A DNA stretch of 64,000 nt from Larkinella bovis. Lineage in GTDB: Bacteria > Bacteroidota > Bacteroidia > Cytophagales > Spirosomataceae. Made by a program: the position numbers and the translations under genes. The stretch covers positions 310,001 through 374,000 of the forward strand of contig NZ_JBHSMA010000002.1 of the NCBI RefSeq assembly GCF_042655385.1, read 5' to 3'. The notes below the pieces were generated by a model. That model did no database searches, was not told the origin of the DNA, and worked only from the letters and a program-made list of their open reading frames with translations. Shown piece after piece: positions 54,991 to 63,656 of the stretch (the first letter of the stretch is position 1; each line of letters starts with the position of its first letter).

Positions 54991-56793
54991 ATGGTTGTTG
55001 ATAAAGAGATGATTAGCCGAACCCGGGAACAGATTCATCCCCTTGTTCAGTTGATCCGGATTTCGGAAGATCGGCGACGGATTTTCCTGGATGGCGAGGA
55101 CAAAACCGACGCGATAAGCCGCGAGATGATGGCGGAACAATTCATTTTCGATGCTTCGGATGTGCGCGCGGTTTTGCAGGTTTGGCTGTATCGTAAGCAT
55201 TACATTCGCCCCGGCCAGCCGGCCACCCCCGAACCCAACGACGTCCCGTTGTTTACCTATCGCGACACGGGCGTGACGCTCAATTTCTGGAACAGCCGGG
55301 GCTGGCGTTATCCCACCGGCACCCAACGCCCGAGCCGGTTTTTCAGCGAGGTCGTTCTGTTGAAAGGGAGCCAGGCCCGTTGGGTCAATGGCGGGCGGTA
55401 TATGGAAACCGGTATCGATCGGGCGTCCGGCTGGATTTTGCTCGAATCCAACGAACCGACGCATAACTTCGGTGCCGTAGCGGATGCGGTGAAATTCAAC
55501 TGGATTTACGGTCGGCACCTTTCCGACGGCGACAACCGGGGGTACATCCGGTTTTACGTCAACATGAAGCCGACCAAAGCCGCCGTGGCCTGTCTGGTGC
55601 GCGAAATCCAGAATTGCTTCAACCTGCACGAGGTGCCCTTCAGCCTGAAATTCGTGGCTGATCCGGCCAAATACGACCGGGCCGATTCCGCCGTGCTCTA
55701 TACCGATCACCGGTATCTGAATCTGGTGGCTATTCTGTTGCAGAATGTCTACCAGGAGCTACGACGCAACGAAGTGCTGCGAACGGATGTGCCCCTGTTT
55801 ACCCGCGAACTGGCACCCGGCCTGAGCGTTGCCGAAGAACCGGATACCGGGACAAGTTTCGGGCTGGATCGGGCCTTTCAACTGGCTGATGCGCTGATGG
55901 CCGTTGGTCACGATTTTGACCCGGTTAGCCGCTGCGAGAAAGTCGACGATTTTTTACTGGAAAAAGGGTACGACCCGGATAATTTTTACCGAAACCCATT
56001 TTCGGCGGTCCAGTATGCGTTTCTGTTTGCGCATTTTGCGGAACTGAACCGGCTGCCCCGGCGCCCGGCCCTGGGTTCCGGTGACGATGGGTATCGGGTC
56101 GTCCGGTTTCGGCTGATCGACGAAATCGACTGGTTTGGACAGCTTGGCTTCAGCCGGAAAGCGTACCTGCTGGCGGCTCTGCGCATCGCCATCAAACTGT
56201 GTCGGGAAGCCATCTGGTCGTTCGACGGTCAGAGCTGGTCCTGCAACTGGCTCAGTTACCGACCCGGTTCCGATCGGAAGGAAGTGGTGTACCGGATGCT
56301 GGACGATTCGTTTGAAGAAGGCGTGAAAGGCATCCGGTTTTTTCTGAAAACCGTCTTCGAAAATTGCTACGAATCCGAACTGTTGGCCTTCGTTGTGCAG
56401 CACGCCCGCGGAACGGGTCCTATGCCGGAGCACATGCAGCGTAGGTTTCATCCCGATTGGGCTAACAAAGATCCCGATTTGGCACCCGTGGCGGAGGCAC
56501 TGATTACAACCGGCCCGGCCAATCCAATGCCGTACGGGCGTTCACCCGGTGACGCTCGCAGGCTTCCACCGGCTTCGGACGGTGCCGGGCCCGACGAAAA
56601 AATAGCGGATACATTAATCGGGCGCTATCTGACGCAGGACAGACCGCTGGGCAATGCCTACGGCGAGCCGCATCCCGAGCGATCTGATCTTTTTTGTCCC
56701 AATCTGCTGTACGGGCTTGCCGGTTTTGGTTACTATTTTCTGCATGTCTACGATCCGCACCGGTTCAAGCCCATTGCTCTTTCCATACCGTAA
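54991..56793 (+). CDS. HopA1-family domain protein with reduced LanC-like C-terminus
   Basis: The product is 600 aa. The ATG at 54991, 4 bp after the kinase stop, is chosen over the TTG at 54976. Residues ~85-305 match the HopA1 family: GWILLESNEPTHNF, GYIRFYVNMKP, VPFSLKFVADPAKYDRADSA, VPLFTRELAPGLSVAEEPDTG followed by SFGLDR. The part from ~375 recalls the start of a LanC-type toroid (LAALRIAIKLCREAIWS, then DDSFEEGVKGIRFFLKTVF). The last 35 residues are a LanC/LanM-type ending (NLLYGLAGFGYYFLHVYDP). The middle of the toroid, with the zinc-binding CHG region, is absent: fewer than 100 residues separate the two parts. HopA1-like proteins act as phospho-Ser/Thr lyases in class V lanthipeptide synthetases. 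The domain reading is by pattern, and the lyase role is inferred. The 3' end overlaps the convergent kinase gene by 29 bp. Confidence 0.75.
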   Translation: MVVDKEMISRTREQIHPLVQLIRISEDRRRIFLDGEDKTDAISREMMAEQFIFDASDVRAVLQVWLYRKHYIRPGQPATPEPNDVPLFTYRDTGVTLNFWNSRGWRYPTGTQRPSRFFSEVVLLKGSQARWVNGGRYMETGIDRASGWILLESNEPTHNFGAVADAVKFNWIYGRHLSDGDNRGYIRFYVNMKPTKAAVACLVREIQNCFNLHEVPFSLKFVADPAKYDRADSAVLYTDHRYLNLVAILLQNVYQELRRNEVLRTDVPLFTRELAPGLSVAEEPDTGTSFGLDRAFQLADALMAVGHDFDPVSRCEKVDDFLLEKGYDPDNFYRNPFSAVQYAFLFAHFAELNRLPRRPALGSGDDGYRVVRFRLIDEIDWFGQLGFSRKAYLLAALRIAIKLCREAIWSFDGQSWSCNWLSYRPGSDRKEVVYRMLDDSFEEGVKGIRFFLKTVFENCYESELLAFVVQHARGTGPMPEHMQRRFHPDWANKDPDLAPVAEALITTGPANPMPYGRSPGDARRLPPASDGAGPDEKIADTLIGRYLTQDRPLGNAYGEPHPERSDLFCPNLLYGLAGFGYYFLHVYDPHRFKPIALSIP

Positions 56794-58663
56794 GCGTAAT
56801 GACCGTACCGAGCGGGTTGCCGGTTTCAACCCGGATTTCGCCGGGGATGGCGGCCGCCCGTTCCATGATGTTTTTCAGCCCTTTGCCGTTGGATCCCGTG
56901 CCCGCAGAAAGGCCAATGCCGTTATCGGAAACGGTCAACTCAATCGACGCATCCGAAACCGAAATCCGGATTTCGCCGGTCGAAGCCCGGGCATGTTTCA
57001 GGATATTGGCAATCAGCTCCCGCCCGATGCTGTACATTTCCATTTCCTGCTTTTTACTCAACAGGCCCCCGCGGTAGTCCGATTTGAACGAAAGCGTCAG
57101 TCGGCCACTCCGGTTGATATCACTGGCGAGCCGTTCCAGCGCCGGCGATAAGCCCAGCTTTTCCAGTTCCTGGGGCATGAGGTTGTGCGAGATCGAACGA
57201 ACGTCTTTATACGCCTGCTCCATCGTGTCGAGCAACTTGTAATAAATCCGCTGCTCTTCCGGGGAGAGGTTTTGAACGTCGAAACCGTTCAACTGCCACT
57301 GGAGTGCCACCAGCGTGCTGCCGAGGTTGTCGTGCAGTTCGGACGCAACCCGCTTGCGTTCGATCGACTGACCGTTGTAATAGGCTTCCTTGATGTCCTC
57401 GTTCTTTCGAATCAGTTCAAGGTTCGCCCGGGTAAGTTCGGTTGTCCGTTCCACAACACGCTCTTCGAGCGTGTTGTTAAGGTGGTTAAGTTCCTGGTTG
57501 GAAACCGCAAGCTGGCGTTGCACCTGAAGAATTTTGCGGTTTTGAATGAAAAGCAAACTGATGAAAAGAAGAAAAACCGCTATGCTTCCCATCAGGACAT
57601 TGCGCTCTGTTTCTTTTTCGGCCATGTCATTGTTTAACTGAACGACCCTGATTTTATTCTTCTCGTTTTCGTACTCGAACCGCAGGGCGTTGAGTTGCTT
57701 CTGCTGCATGTCCTGCCGGTCTTTTTCCTTGATCGCCGTGAGTTCTTCGTGATTGGCGAGGGCCGCTGCGAAATTCCCATTCGTTTTATAGCCCAGATAA
57801 AGAGCTTCTTTTAGTTCAGTTAACGCGTTGCTCATCAGGACTTTATGGTTTCGGGCGGTTTTCTCGGCCAGCGCCAGAGCCTCCCGGGTTTTTCCCTGCC
57901 TGATCAGGATGTGGGCGGTTTGGGCATCGGCGATTGCGCGTTCGTTGGGGTCGTTCTGTTTCAGTTGCCGGAAGTGATCCAGGGACTCCAGCGCCTTTTC
58001 GTACTGCCCCAATTGCCGGTAACTGGCCGCCAGGTTCACCAGACAATAGCCTTCCACCTCCATGAAATAGGGCTTACGGTTTTTACTGAGGCATAATTTG
58101 AACGATTCGATCGCTTTAGCGTAGTCGCCTTTTCGGTAATACAGCAAACCGATGTTGTTGATACTGACCAGGTAACGCGAGGTGTCGCCGGCTGCCAGTA
58201 AAACCGGCATGGCTGCTTTGTAATAGGCCATTGCGGTATCCGGGGCATTGGAATTCTGGAAGTTATCGGCCAGATACCGCAAGGCAAACCCAAGGTACTG
58301 TTTATCGTGCAACTGTTCCGCAGTATGCCGGCCCCGCATGAGGTATTCGCAGGCCCGGAAATAATACCCTTTGCGTCCCGAAAAATAACCGTAATAACAC
58401 TGGGCAATCATCAGGCCACGGGGCCATTTCCGGTTTTCCGCAATCGATAGAGCCTCCTGGAAAAGGGCGAGGGCCGTATCGTCCGACGTGACCAGTTTAC
58501 CCAGCTGACACAGCAGCAGCCCCCGCGCCGTATCAGCCCGAAACGATTGATTGGCTGGTGGTAACTGGGCCAGTCGTCTCCGCAGGCTGTCCGCCGGAGA
58601 CCGGGCGACGGTTTCGGTCAGGGTGATCAGCAGGAACGTGAAAAGCAGATAAAAAGGACGCAT
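56765..58663 (-). CDS. TPR-containing sensor histidine kinase (HisKA_3/NarL-type)
   Basis: The product is 632 aa. A signal peptide or first helix (residues 3-15) leads into a periplasmic region of TPR-like repeats (~60-310, for example LVSINNIGLLYYRKGDYAKAIESF). One membrane helix follows at 356-374, then a coiled coil (VSNQELNHLNNTLEERVVER). The HisKA_3 dimer domain has its phospho-His at 444 in ASELHDNLGST. The HATPase carries ELIANILKHA, SDNGIGL and GKGLKNIMERA. Such kinases pair with LuxR-type response regulators, none of which is adjacent. It is convergent with the HopA1-like gene with overlapping 3' ends. Confidence 0.92.
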   Translation of the reverse strand: MRPFYLLFTFLLITLTETVARSPADSLRRRLAQLPPANQSFRADTARGLLLCQLGKLVTSDDTALALFQEALSIAENRKWPRGLMIAQCYYGYFSGRKGYYFRACEYLMRGRHTAEQLHDKQYLGFALRYLADNFQNSNAPDTAMAYYKAAMPVLLAAGDTSRYLVSINNIGLLYYRKGDYAKAIESFKLCLSKNRKPYFMEVEGYCLVNLAASYRQLGQYEKALESLDHFRQLKQNDPNERAIADAQTAHILIRQGKTREALALAEKTARNHKVLMSNALTELKEALYLGYKTNGNFAAALANHEELTAIKEKDRQDMQQKQLNALRFEYENEKNKIRVVQLNNDMAEKETERNVLMGSIAVFLLFISLLFIQNRKILQVQRQLAVSNQELNHLNNTLEERVVERTTELTRANLELIRKNEDIKEAYYNGQSIERKRVASELHDNLGSTLVALQWQLNGFDVQNLSPEEQRIYYKLLDTMEQAYKDVRSISHNLMPQELEKLGLSPALERLASDINRSGRLTLSFKSDYRGGLLSKKQEMEMYSIGRELIANILKHARASTGEIRISVSDASIELTVSDNGIGLSAGTGSNGKGLKNIMERAAAIPGEIRVETGNPLGTVITLTVWKEQWA

Positions 58664-58959
58664 GAAGGCTGAGCAATTTCAGGCTTGAAACGATTCGGTG
58701 GCTGGGAACAATTGGCTGAATTCAGTCCGTGAAAAATGCTATGAAATACGGGAAATTCCCCGTTGAGTCTAAAAAAGAGGATTGGGAAATTTGTTTACTC
58801 CGATCATGTGTTTAAAAATAACAGCTAATTAGTGAAATATTCGTTGATCGTAACCTAAACTATTGAAAATATGTCGAAAATACGGGGGAGAACGGTCGAT
58901 CTCGGTGGGCATTCAAAAACCGGGCGAGCAGCGAGTCGTCTCTGTCAGATACGGGTTCC

Positions 58960-59523
58960 ATGGTGTTCACTCTACTGACGTTGGAGGTTACGATTCTGGT
59001 CGTACCTGGGATCATTCTATTTCTTCTCGGCTGGCTGACAATGCGCAGGCGTCAGGGGCAACGCCAGGCAAAACAGGATGCGTTGGACCGGGAACGTCTC
59101 GTCTCCAGGCTGGAATGGCAGCGTGCACTCCTGAAGGAAGCCGCCGAGGAGTTGCACGAAAATATCGGTCAGTTGTTGATTCTGACCCAGTTAACCACTT
59201 TTTCCATTGAGGAAAAAGTGGGAGACCCCGCCCTGGCCCCGGATTTCAAAACCGTGTACGAGTCCCTGCAAACCGGAATCAATTCGGTGCGGACGCTTTC
59301 GAATAAATTAAAAGCCGAAAACCAGCCGGCTGGAGGAAGCCACCTTGAACCGGGCTTTCGAGCTTAGCCACCGGGGCATTTGAGACCCTCCAAAACCGCC
59401 CCGGCCGTAACAATTCAACCAACGAAACTACCGCTTGACCCCGTTCATCGATCAGTTGGTAGGAGAACCGGATTTGCCGGACCCGGAGCGGGCTTACTTT
59501 TGGGTCATCCAACCCAAAGATTT
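58960..59523 (+). pseudogene. Decayed sensor histidine kinase
   Basis: The first frame (58960-59367) encodes one membrane helix (VTILVVPGIILFLLGWL), a coiled coil and a HisKA_3-like segment (EELHENIGQLLILTQLT), then NSVRTLSNKLKAEN. It then runs into nonsense. The expected continuation appears in the next frame from about 59330 (LEEATLNRAFELSHR, stop at 59381). It appears in a third frame from about 59377 (AFETLQNRPGR), and an N-box-like remnant (ERAYFWVIQ) is seen near 59494-59520. At least two frameshifts and the loss of the rest of the ATPase domain mark a pseudogene. The 135-aa N-terminal piece might still be made. Confidence 0.75.
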
Positions 59524-59526
59524 CGC

Positions 59527-60549
59527 ATGGCCGCTACGGTTTTAAATACGGCGGATTTGCTCGACGGTGAAATCATCGCCCGGTCGCAGGTCCTGAACCC
59601 CTCCACGGGTGGCACCACCGACCCTGGCCTGCTCCGTTTCCGGCATCCCGAAGCCGGTTTGATCCAGGTCCGGAATTCGGACTTCGCCCATATGCAAATC
59701 ATTGACATGCAATGGGAGGCCCCGAAGGATATCATCCTGCACGAAACGGTGCCGTCGGACTGTATCGCCATCAATTTTATGCTGGGCGGATGTGTTGATT
59801 CGCAGTTTCGGGGATTGAAGAATTGCCTGAACATGCGGGCTGGAACGCACAACCTGATTTATACACCCGAGAGCGGCCATACCAATTGGATGCCGGGAGG
59901 GCAGTCGCTGTCGACGTTGCTGGTGACCCTGGATAAAAACTTTTTCGCGGCCTCGATTGGGCAGGACGACGCCTGGAGCGAACAGATTCTGACCGATCTG
60001 GAACACGACCGACCTTTTGCCGGTTTTCAGGGCGTTGGGATGGTGACGCCCCCGATGCGTTACCTGATTGACGATATACGAAACAACAAGGCAACCGGAC
60101 CGCTGCGGAATCTTCTGCTTCAGTCACGCATACTGGAGCTGATCGCCTTTGAGATCGAACAGTTCAAAACGCCGGCGACTTGCTGCGAAACAATTCCGGC
60201 GGATGAGGTGGACAAACTGCACCAGTTGAAAACCTATCTGGATGCAAACTTCCTGGGCGAGCACTCGCTGGCCCAGCTAAGCCGCTATTGTCTGCTGAAT
60301 GAGTTCAAGTTGAAGAAAGGATTCAAGGCGTTGTTCAACATCACGATTTTTAACTACCTCCGTAAACGGCGGATGGAATATGCCGGGCAACTGCTCCGCA
60401 ACGGGGCAATGTCGGTCGATGAAGTAGCGGATCGGCTGGGCTACGAACATTCCCAGCATTTTTCGATTGCGTTTAAAAAGTATACCGGCCTTAATCCGTC
60501 GCAGTACCAGCGCGGCAAAAGTGCCGGTCGAAGCCTACCCGCTGGCTAA
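59527..60549 (+). CDS. AraC family transcriptional regulator
   Basis: The product is 340 aa from the ATG at 59527 (MAATVLNTADLL). The frame runs back to 59380, but that part overlies the pseudogene remnants. Residues ~1-220 are a sensor domain without recognised ligand residues (IIDMQWEAPKDIILHETVPS region). The C-terminal ~100 residues are the double helix-turn-helix of AraC: LAQLSRYCLLNEFKLKKGFK, then IFNYLRKRRMEYAGQLL, MSVDEVADRLGYEHSQHFS and KKYTGLNPSQYQ. It is convergent with the dioxygenase gene. The target is not visible, although the palindromes at 61587 are a nearby candidate. Confidence 0.92.
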   Translation: MAATVLNTADLLDGEIIARSQVLNPSTGGTTDPGLLRFRHPEAGLIQVRNSDFAHMQIIDMQWEAPKDIILHETVPSDCIAINFMLGGCVDSQFRGLKNCLNMRAGTHNLIYTPESGHTNWMPGGQSLSTLLVTLDKNFFAASIGQDDAWSEQILTDLEHDRPFAGFQGVGMVTPPMRYLIDDIRNNKATGPLRNLLLQSRILELIAFEIEQFKTPATCCETIPADEVDKLHQLKTYLDANFLGEHSLAQLSRYCLLNEFKLKKGFKALFNITIFNYLRKRRMEYAGQLLRNGAMSVDEVADRLGYEHSQHFSIAFKKYTGLNPSQYQRGKSAGRSLPAG

Positions 60550-60551
60550 CA

Positions 60552-60601
60552 AAACCGGGTGCCCCGCGCAGCCTGCTGGCAAACGGCCGGACACCCGGTT
60601 T
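60552..60601. terminator. Long-loop hairpin between convergent genes
   Basis: AAACCGGGTG (60552-60561) and CACCCGGTTT (60592-60601) form a 10-bp stem around a 30-base GC-rich loop, starting 2 bp after the AraC stop and followed by GATTTTG. It probably ends the AraC transcript and may also act on the opposite strand. Confidence 0.55.
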
Positions 60602-60675
60602 GATTTTGAGGTTTCGGGAGGAGTTTACCAGCCTTCCGGTCTACCCACGATCCTAATAGAAACCAGTACCACCGG

Positions 60676-61560
60676 TCAGGCACCGATCTTGACCGACGTC
60701 ATGGTGAGTGAACCAGCCACCGCCCGATCATTGAAGAACGAAACCGGATCTTTGCTGCCTTTCAGACCCAGGTTGTAGAGCAAGGGCAAATAGTGTTCCG
60801 GCGTCGGAATGGCCAGTTGCGCTTCGCGCCCCAGGCTGCTGTAATGGATCAGTGGTTGGAAATCGCCGTCGCTGATCAGGGTCTTGAAGGTATCATTCAT
60901 GGAGACGGCCCAGTCGTAGCCGTAATTCGGTACGTCCATTTTGTCCCAGGCTACCATCCGCAGGTTATGCACCATGTTGCCGCTGCCGATAATCAGCACG
61001 CCTTTTTTTCGGAGTTCATACAGCTCCCGGGCCAGCTCAAAATGGTATTGTGGTCCTTTGGTGTAGTCAATGCTGAGTTGCAAAACCGGAATGTTGGCGT
61101 CCGGGTACATATGCCGAACCACCGTCCAGGTGCCGTGGTCGAGCCCCCAGTCGTGCGCCAGCTCGACCTGGGTCGAATGGAGCAGGCTGGCGGTTTCTTT
61201 CGCTAACGCCGGATTGCCGGGGGCCGGATACTGCACTTCGAACAACGCCCGCGGAAATCCGCCGAAATCGTGAATGGTTTCCGGGAAATCCATCGCCGTA
61301 ATTTTCGTGCCTTTGGTAAACCAGTGCGCCGAAATCACCAGCACGGCGGTCGGCGTCGGAATTTCCTGCGCCATGCTTTTCCAGCGTTGGCTAAACTCAT
61401 TATCCTGGATGCCATTCATGGGCGAACCGTGGCCGATAAACAGAACTGGCATCAGGGTTCCCTGCTCATTCAGGCTATCCGTAAATCGTTTGAAGTCTGG
61501 TAAGGTGTTCATAGTCAGTGTTCCTGTTAAAATCGTCTTGATAAATCGACTGCGTTTCAT
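60676..61560 (-). CDS. ygiD: YgiD-like 4,5-DOPA extradiol dioxygenase (LigB superfamily)
   Basis: The product is 294 aa from the ATG at 61560. An internal Met17 (61512, MNTLPDFKRF) is a possible alternative. The class III extradiol dioxygenase core is clear: MPVLFIGHGSPMNGI, VLVISAHWFT, DHGTWTVVRHMYP, LIIGSGNMVHNLR and a C-terminal PTPEHYLPLLYNLG. These contain the metal-binding His residues. The E. coli homologue opens the ring of DOPA in vitro; the natural substrate is uncertain. Two palindromes lie within 60 bp upstream of the start, suggesting control by a dimeric regulator. Confidence 0.92.
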   Translation of the reverse strand: MKRSRFIKTILTGTLTMNTLPDFKRFTDSLNEQGTLMPVLFIGHGSPMNGIQDNEFSQRWKSMAQEIPTPTAVLVISAHWFTKGTKITAMDFPETIHDFGGFPRALFEVQYPAPGNPALAKETASLLHSTQVELAHDWGLDHGTWTVVRHMYPDANIPVLQLSIDYTKGPQYHFELARELYELRKKGVLIIGSGNMVHNLRMVAWDKMDVPNYGYDWAVSMNDTFKTLISDGDFQPLIHYSSLGREAQLAIPTPEHYLPLLYNLGLKGSKDPVSFFNDRAVAGSLTMTSVKIGA

Positions 61561-61586
61561 AGCGTATTAGCTAAGTTCGGTCATTT

Positions 61587-61615
61587 AATGTATAAACATT
61601 TTTTGTATATACATT
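61587..61615. promoter_or_regulatory. Duplicated palindromic operator upstream of the dioxygenase gene
   Basis: AATGTATA (61587-61594) and TATACATT (61608-61615) are inverted copies. Within them sit two 10-bp sites, TGTATAAACA (61589-61598) and the perfect palindrome TGTATATACA (61604-61613), spaced 15 bp start to start. Their position 27-55 bp ahead of the minus-strand start at 61560 fits an operator over the promoter. The regulator is unknown; HxlR/MarR or AraC types are possible. Confidence 0.5.
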
Positions 61616-61647
61616 AGTTCAATGAACTGAGCGATCCGGTTTTGAAT

Positions 61648-62151
61648 TTACAGCCGACGTTCGTGATGAATCGAGATGCTGTACCCGGCATAGTGACCGG
61701 CGATGCCATTTCCGGCGTCGGCGGGTTTGAAACTGACGACAATGTTGTCCTTGTAAAAAATCTGCCGCTCCGTAAACTCCGACCCGGCCACGGTTTCCGC
61801 CGGTTTGAATCCCATCGCAACCAGTTCTTGGCGCAAAGCCATCTGGACGGTTTTCGACGGTTGCTGAAAATTCAGCAATCCCAGGTGGCGATTGCAAATG
61901 TACTGAATCAGGACGGCTGACTGGCTTAAATCGGGTACGTTCGGAAAGAGGGGATAGGCGTAGATGCCGGCCGGATTCGCGACACTTTCGGAGCGTTGTT
62001 TAAAGATAAGTCCTTTCCGGAACATACAGGAATCGAACTCGGCGGTTTTTAAGCACGTCAGGTCTATCAACTCCCGCATGGTGATTTTCTGGGCCAAAAC
62101 CGGGCTATTCAGCAGCAGAAAGAGAATGATCAGGCGATAAAGGCTTTTCAT
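61648..62151 (-). CDS. Small secreted protein, hypothetical
   Basis: The product is 167 aa with a strong signal peptide (SLYRLIILFLLLNSPVLAQ). The mature part has conserved-looking features but no family I recognise: MRELIDLTCLKTAEFDSC near the N-terminus, two more Cys-containing segments and an aromatic/Gly-rich end (HYAGYSISIHH). Three mature Cys residues leave one unpaired. A periplasmic location is expected. It lies between the dioxygenase and the sugar porter on the same strand, with a hairpin separating it from the porter. Confidence 0.75.
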   Translation of the reverse strand: MKSLYRLIILFLLLNSPVLAQKITMRELIDLTCLKTAEFDSCMFRKGLIFKQRSESVANPAGIYAYPLFPNVPDLSQSAVLIQYICNRHLGLLNFQQPSKTVQMALRQELVAMGFKPAETVAGSEFTERQIFYKDNIVVSFKPADAGNGIAGHYAGYSISIHHERRL

Positions 62152-62221
62152 GAGCTAAAAGGTGTAGTCTATAGTTTGTTTAGCAAGCAAATAATCGGCC
62201 GGTTTTAATGGGCCACAAATA

Positions 62222-62252
62222 GCAGAAGGCCAGCTTCAAGCTGGCCTTCTGC
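62222..62252 (-). terminator. Perfect hairpin after the sugar porter gene
   Basis: GCAGAAGGCCAGCTT and AAGCTGGCCTTCTGC form a 15-bp perfect stem separated by one base, so the loop opens to 3-5 bases. In the minus-strand sense it follows the porter stop by about 22 bp and is trailed by TATTTG. It is therefore a probable terminator with a weak T-run. Confidence 0.7.
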
Positions 62253-62274
62253 CTACCCACGGACCGGTGGGCGA

Positions 62275-63519
62275 TTAATAAACTTTGTAGAACTTCGCTC
62301 CGAAGAGGAAAATGACGGCGTAACAGATAATGGGCAGGTAGTAGGCCGTGGCCACGTCATAATCGGCCACGGCCCCCATCGCAAACGGGAAAAAGGCCCC
62401 TCCGCAAACACCCATCGAAATAAACGAAGCCGCCTGCTGCGTGTGCGAACCCAGGTTTTTCAGGCCAAGGCTGAAAATGGTCGGGAACATGATGCTGAAA
62501 AAGAAATTGAGCATCAGCAAGGCGATGAACGAGGGCCAACCCAGGCTTTGGGCTACAATCAGGCACATGAGAATATTGCAGGCGGCAAAAATGGCCAGCA
62601 GGGAATGCGGGGCAATAAACCGCATCAGGAATGTACCGACAAACCGCCCGGCCAGCATTAGGGCCATAAACAAGACCATGTAATTCCCGGCGGTCGCGTC
62701 GGAAAAGCCCATTTTTTCGTGCCCGTAGTTGATGAAAAACGCCCAGGTTCCGCCCTGCGCGGCCACGTTGAAAAACTGCGCAATCACCGCCCAGACAAAA
62801 TGCCGGTGCTGGAAAAGGCTTTTGCCCGGTTCATGGTCGACATTCACGGCATCCGGGTCGACGCTGGACGACGCGTGCGGATCGGTTAGCGTGGGAACTT
62901 TTACGAACGAAAACAGGATGGCAATACCGGCAATAACACTCCCAATGGCAATGTACAGCATTTTAACCGAGGTCAGATCCGTGCTGCCTTCGGTATTGTT
63001 CCGCAACAGAAAGTAGGAGCCGATGGCTGGTCCCATGATGGCACCGAGTGCGTTGAAGGCCTGGGCAAAGTTGATCCGCTGGTCGCTGGTTCGCTGGTCG
63101 CCGAGGGAGGCCACAAACGGGTGCGCCACGGTTTCGAGCGTGGAAAGGCCGCATCCCAGAATGAACAGGGCCAGCCCGAAATACGGAAAGGATGCCGCAC
63201 TGGCTGCCGGTACGAACAGAAACGATCCGGTGGCAAAAAGGCCCAGACCGAGCAGAACGCCGGACTTATAGCCAAACCGCTTCATGAACAGACCGGCCGG
63301 TATGCCCATGACAAAATAGGCACCAAAGATCGCAAACTGGACAAAGGCCGACTGGGTTTTGGTCAGGCTCAGAACGTGTTGAAAGTGTTTGTTCAGGACG
63401 TCGCCCATCGTGATGGCGATGCCCCAGAACATGAATAGCGAGGTGACGAATACGAGCGTGATGAGGTATTTTTTTTCGGTAAAAGCCGCTGGCTTTGAGG
63501 TGCTTACGCCTGACTGCAT
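62275..63519 (-). CDS. FucP-family sugar:H+ symporter (major facilitator)
   Basis: The product is 414 aa with twelve predicted membrane helices. FucP/GluP-family marks are MFWGIAITMGDVLNKHFQ in helix 1, QSAFVQFAIFGAYFVMGIPA in helix 2, a MKRFGYKSGVLLGLGLF loop after helix 2, LSTLETVAHPFVASLGDQ and NFAQAFNALGAIMGPAIGS. The second half has a shorter MFPTIFSLGLKNLG motif. The family imports fucose, glucose/galactose or related sugars at the inner membrane. The substrate cannot be told from sequence, and no catabolic genes are adjacent. Confidence 0.9.
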   Translation of the reverse strand: MQSGVSTSKPAAFTEKKYLITLVFVTSLFMFWGIAITMGDVLNKHFQHVLSLTKTQSAFVQFAIFGAYFVMGIPAGLFMKRFGYKSGVLLGLGLFATGSFLFVPAASAASFPYFGLALFILGCGLSTLETVAHPFVASLGDQRTSDQRINFAQAFNALGAIMGPAIGSYFLLRNNTEGSTDLTSVKMLYIAIGSVIAGIAILFSFVKVPTLTDPHASSSVDPDAVNVDHEPGKSLFQHRHFVWAVIAQFFNVAAQGGTWAFFINYGHEKMGFSDATAGNYMVLFMALMLAGRFVGTFLMRFIAPHSLLAIFAACNILMCLIVAQSLGWPSFIALLMLNFFFSIMFPTIFSLGLKNLGSHTQQAASFISMGVCGGAFFPFAMGAVADYDVATAYYLPIICYAVIFLFGAKFYKVY

Positions 63520-63604
63520 AGTAAAGAGTTCGTTTGGTCAATGGAGCAACGGGTAAATTGCCGGGACAAGGTAACGCTTAAATTTAACTTGGTAAAACCC
63601 AATT

Positions 63605-63634
63605 AAAAAAGCCGACCCTTTCGGGATCGGCTTT
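63605..63634 (-). terminator. Rho-independent terminator of the S1C protease gene
   Basis: AAAGCCGA and TCGGCTTT, plus CCC/GGG with one bulged A, form a stable hairpin. In the minus-strand direction it is followed by TTTTTTAATT. It lies 23 bp after the protease stop, a textbook intrinsic terminator. Confidence 0.88.
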
Positions 63635-63656
63635 CGGTCCATCGGTAGACGGAAAA

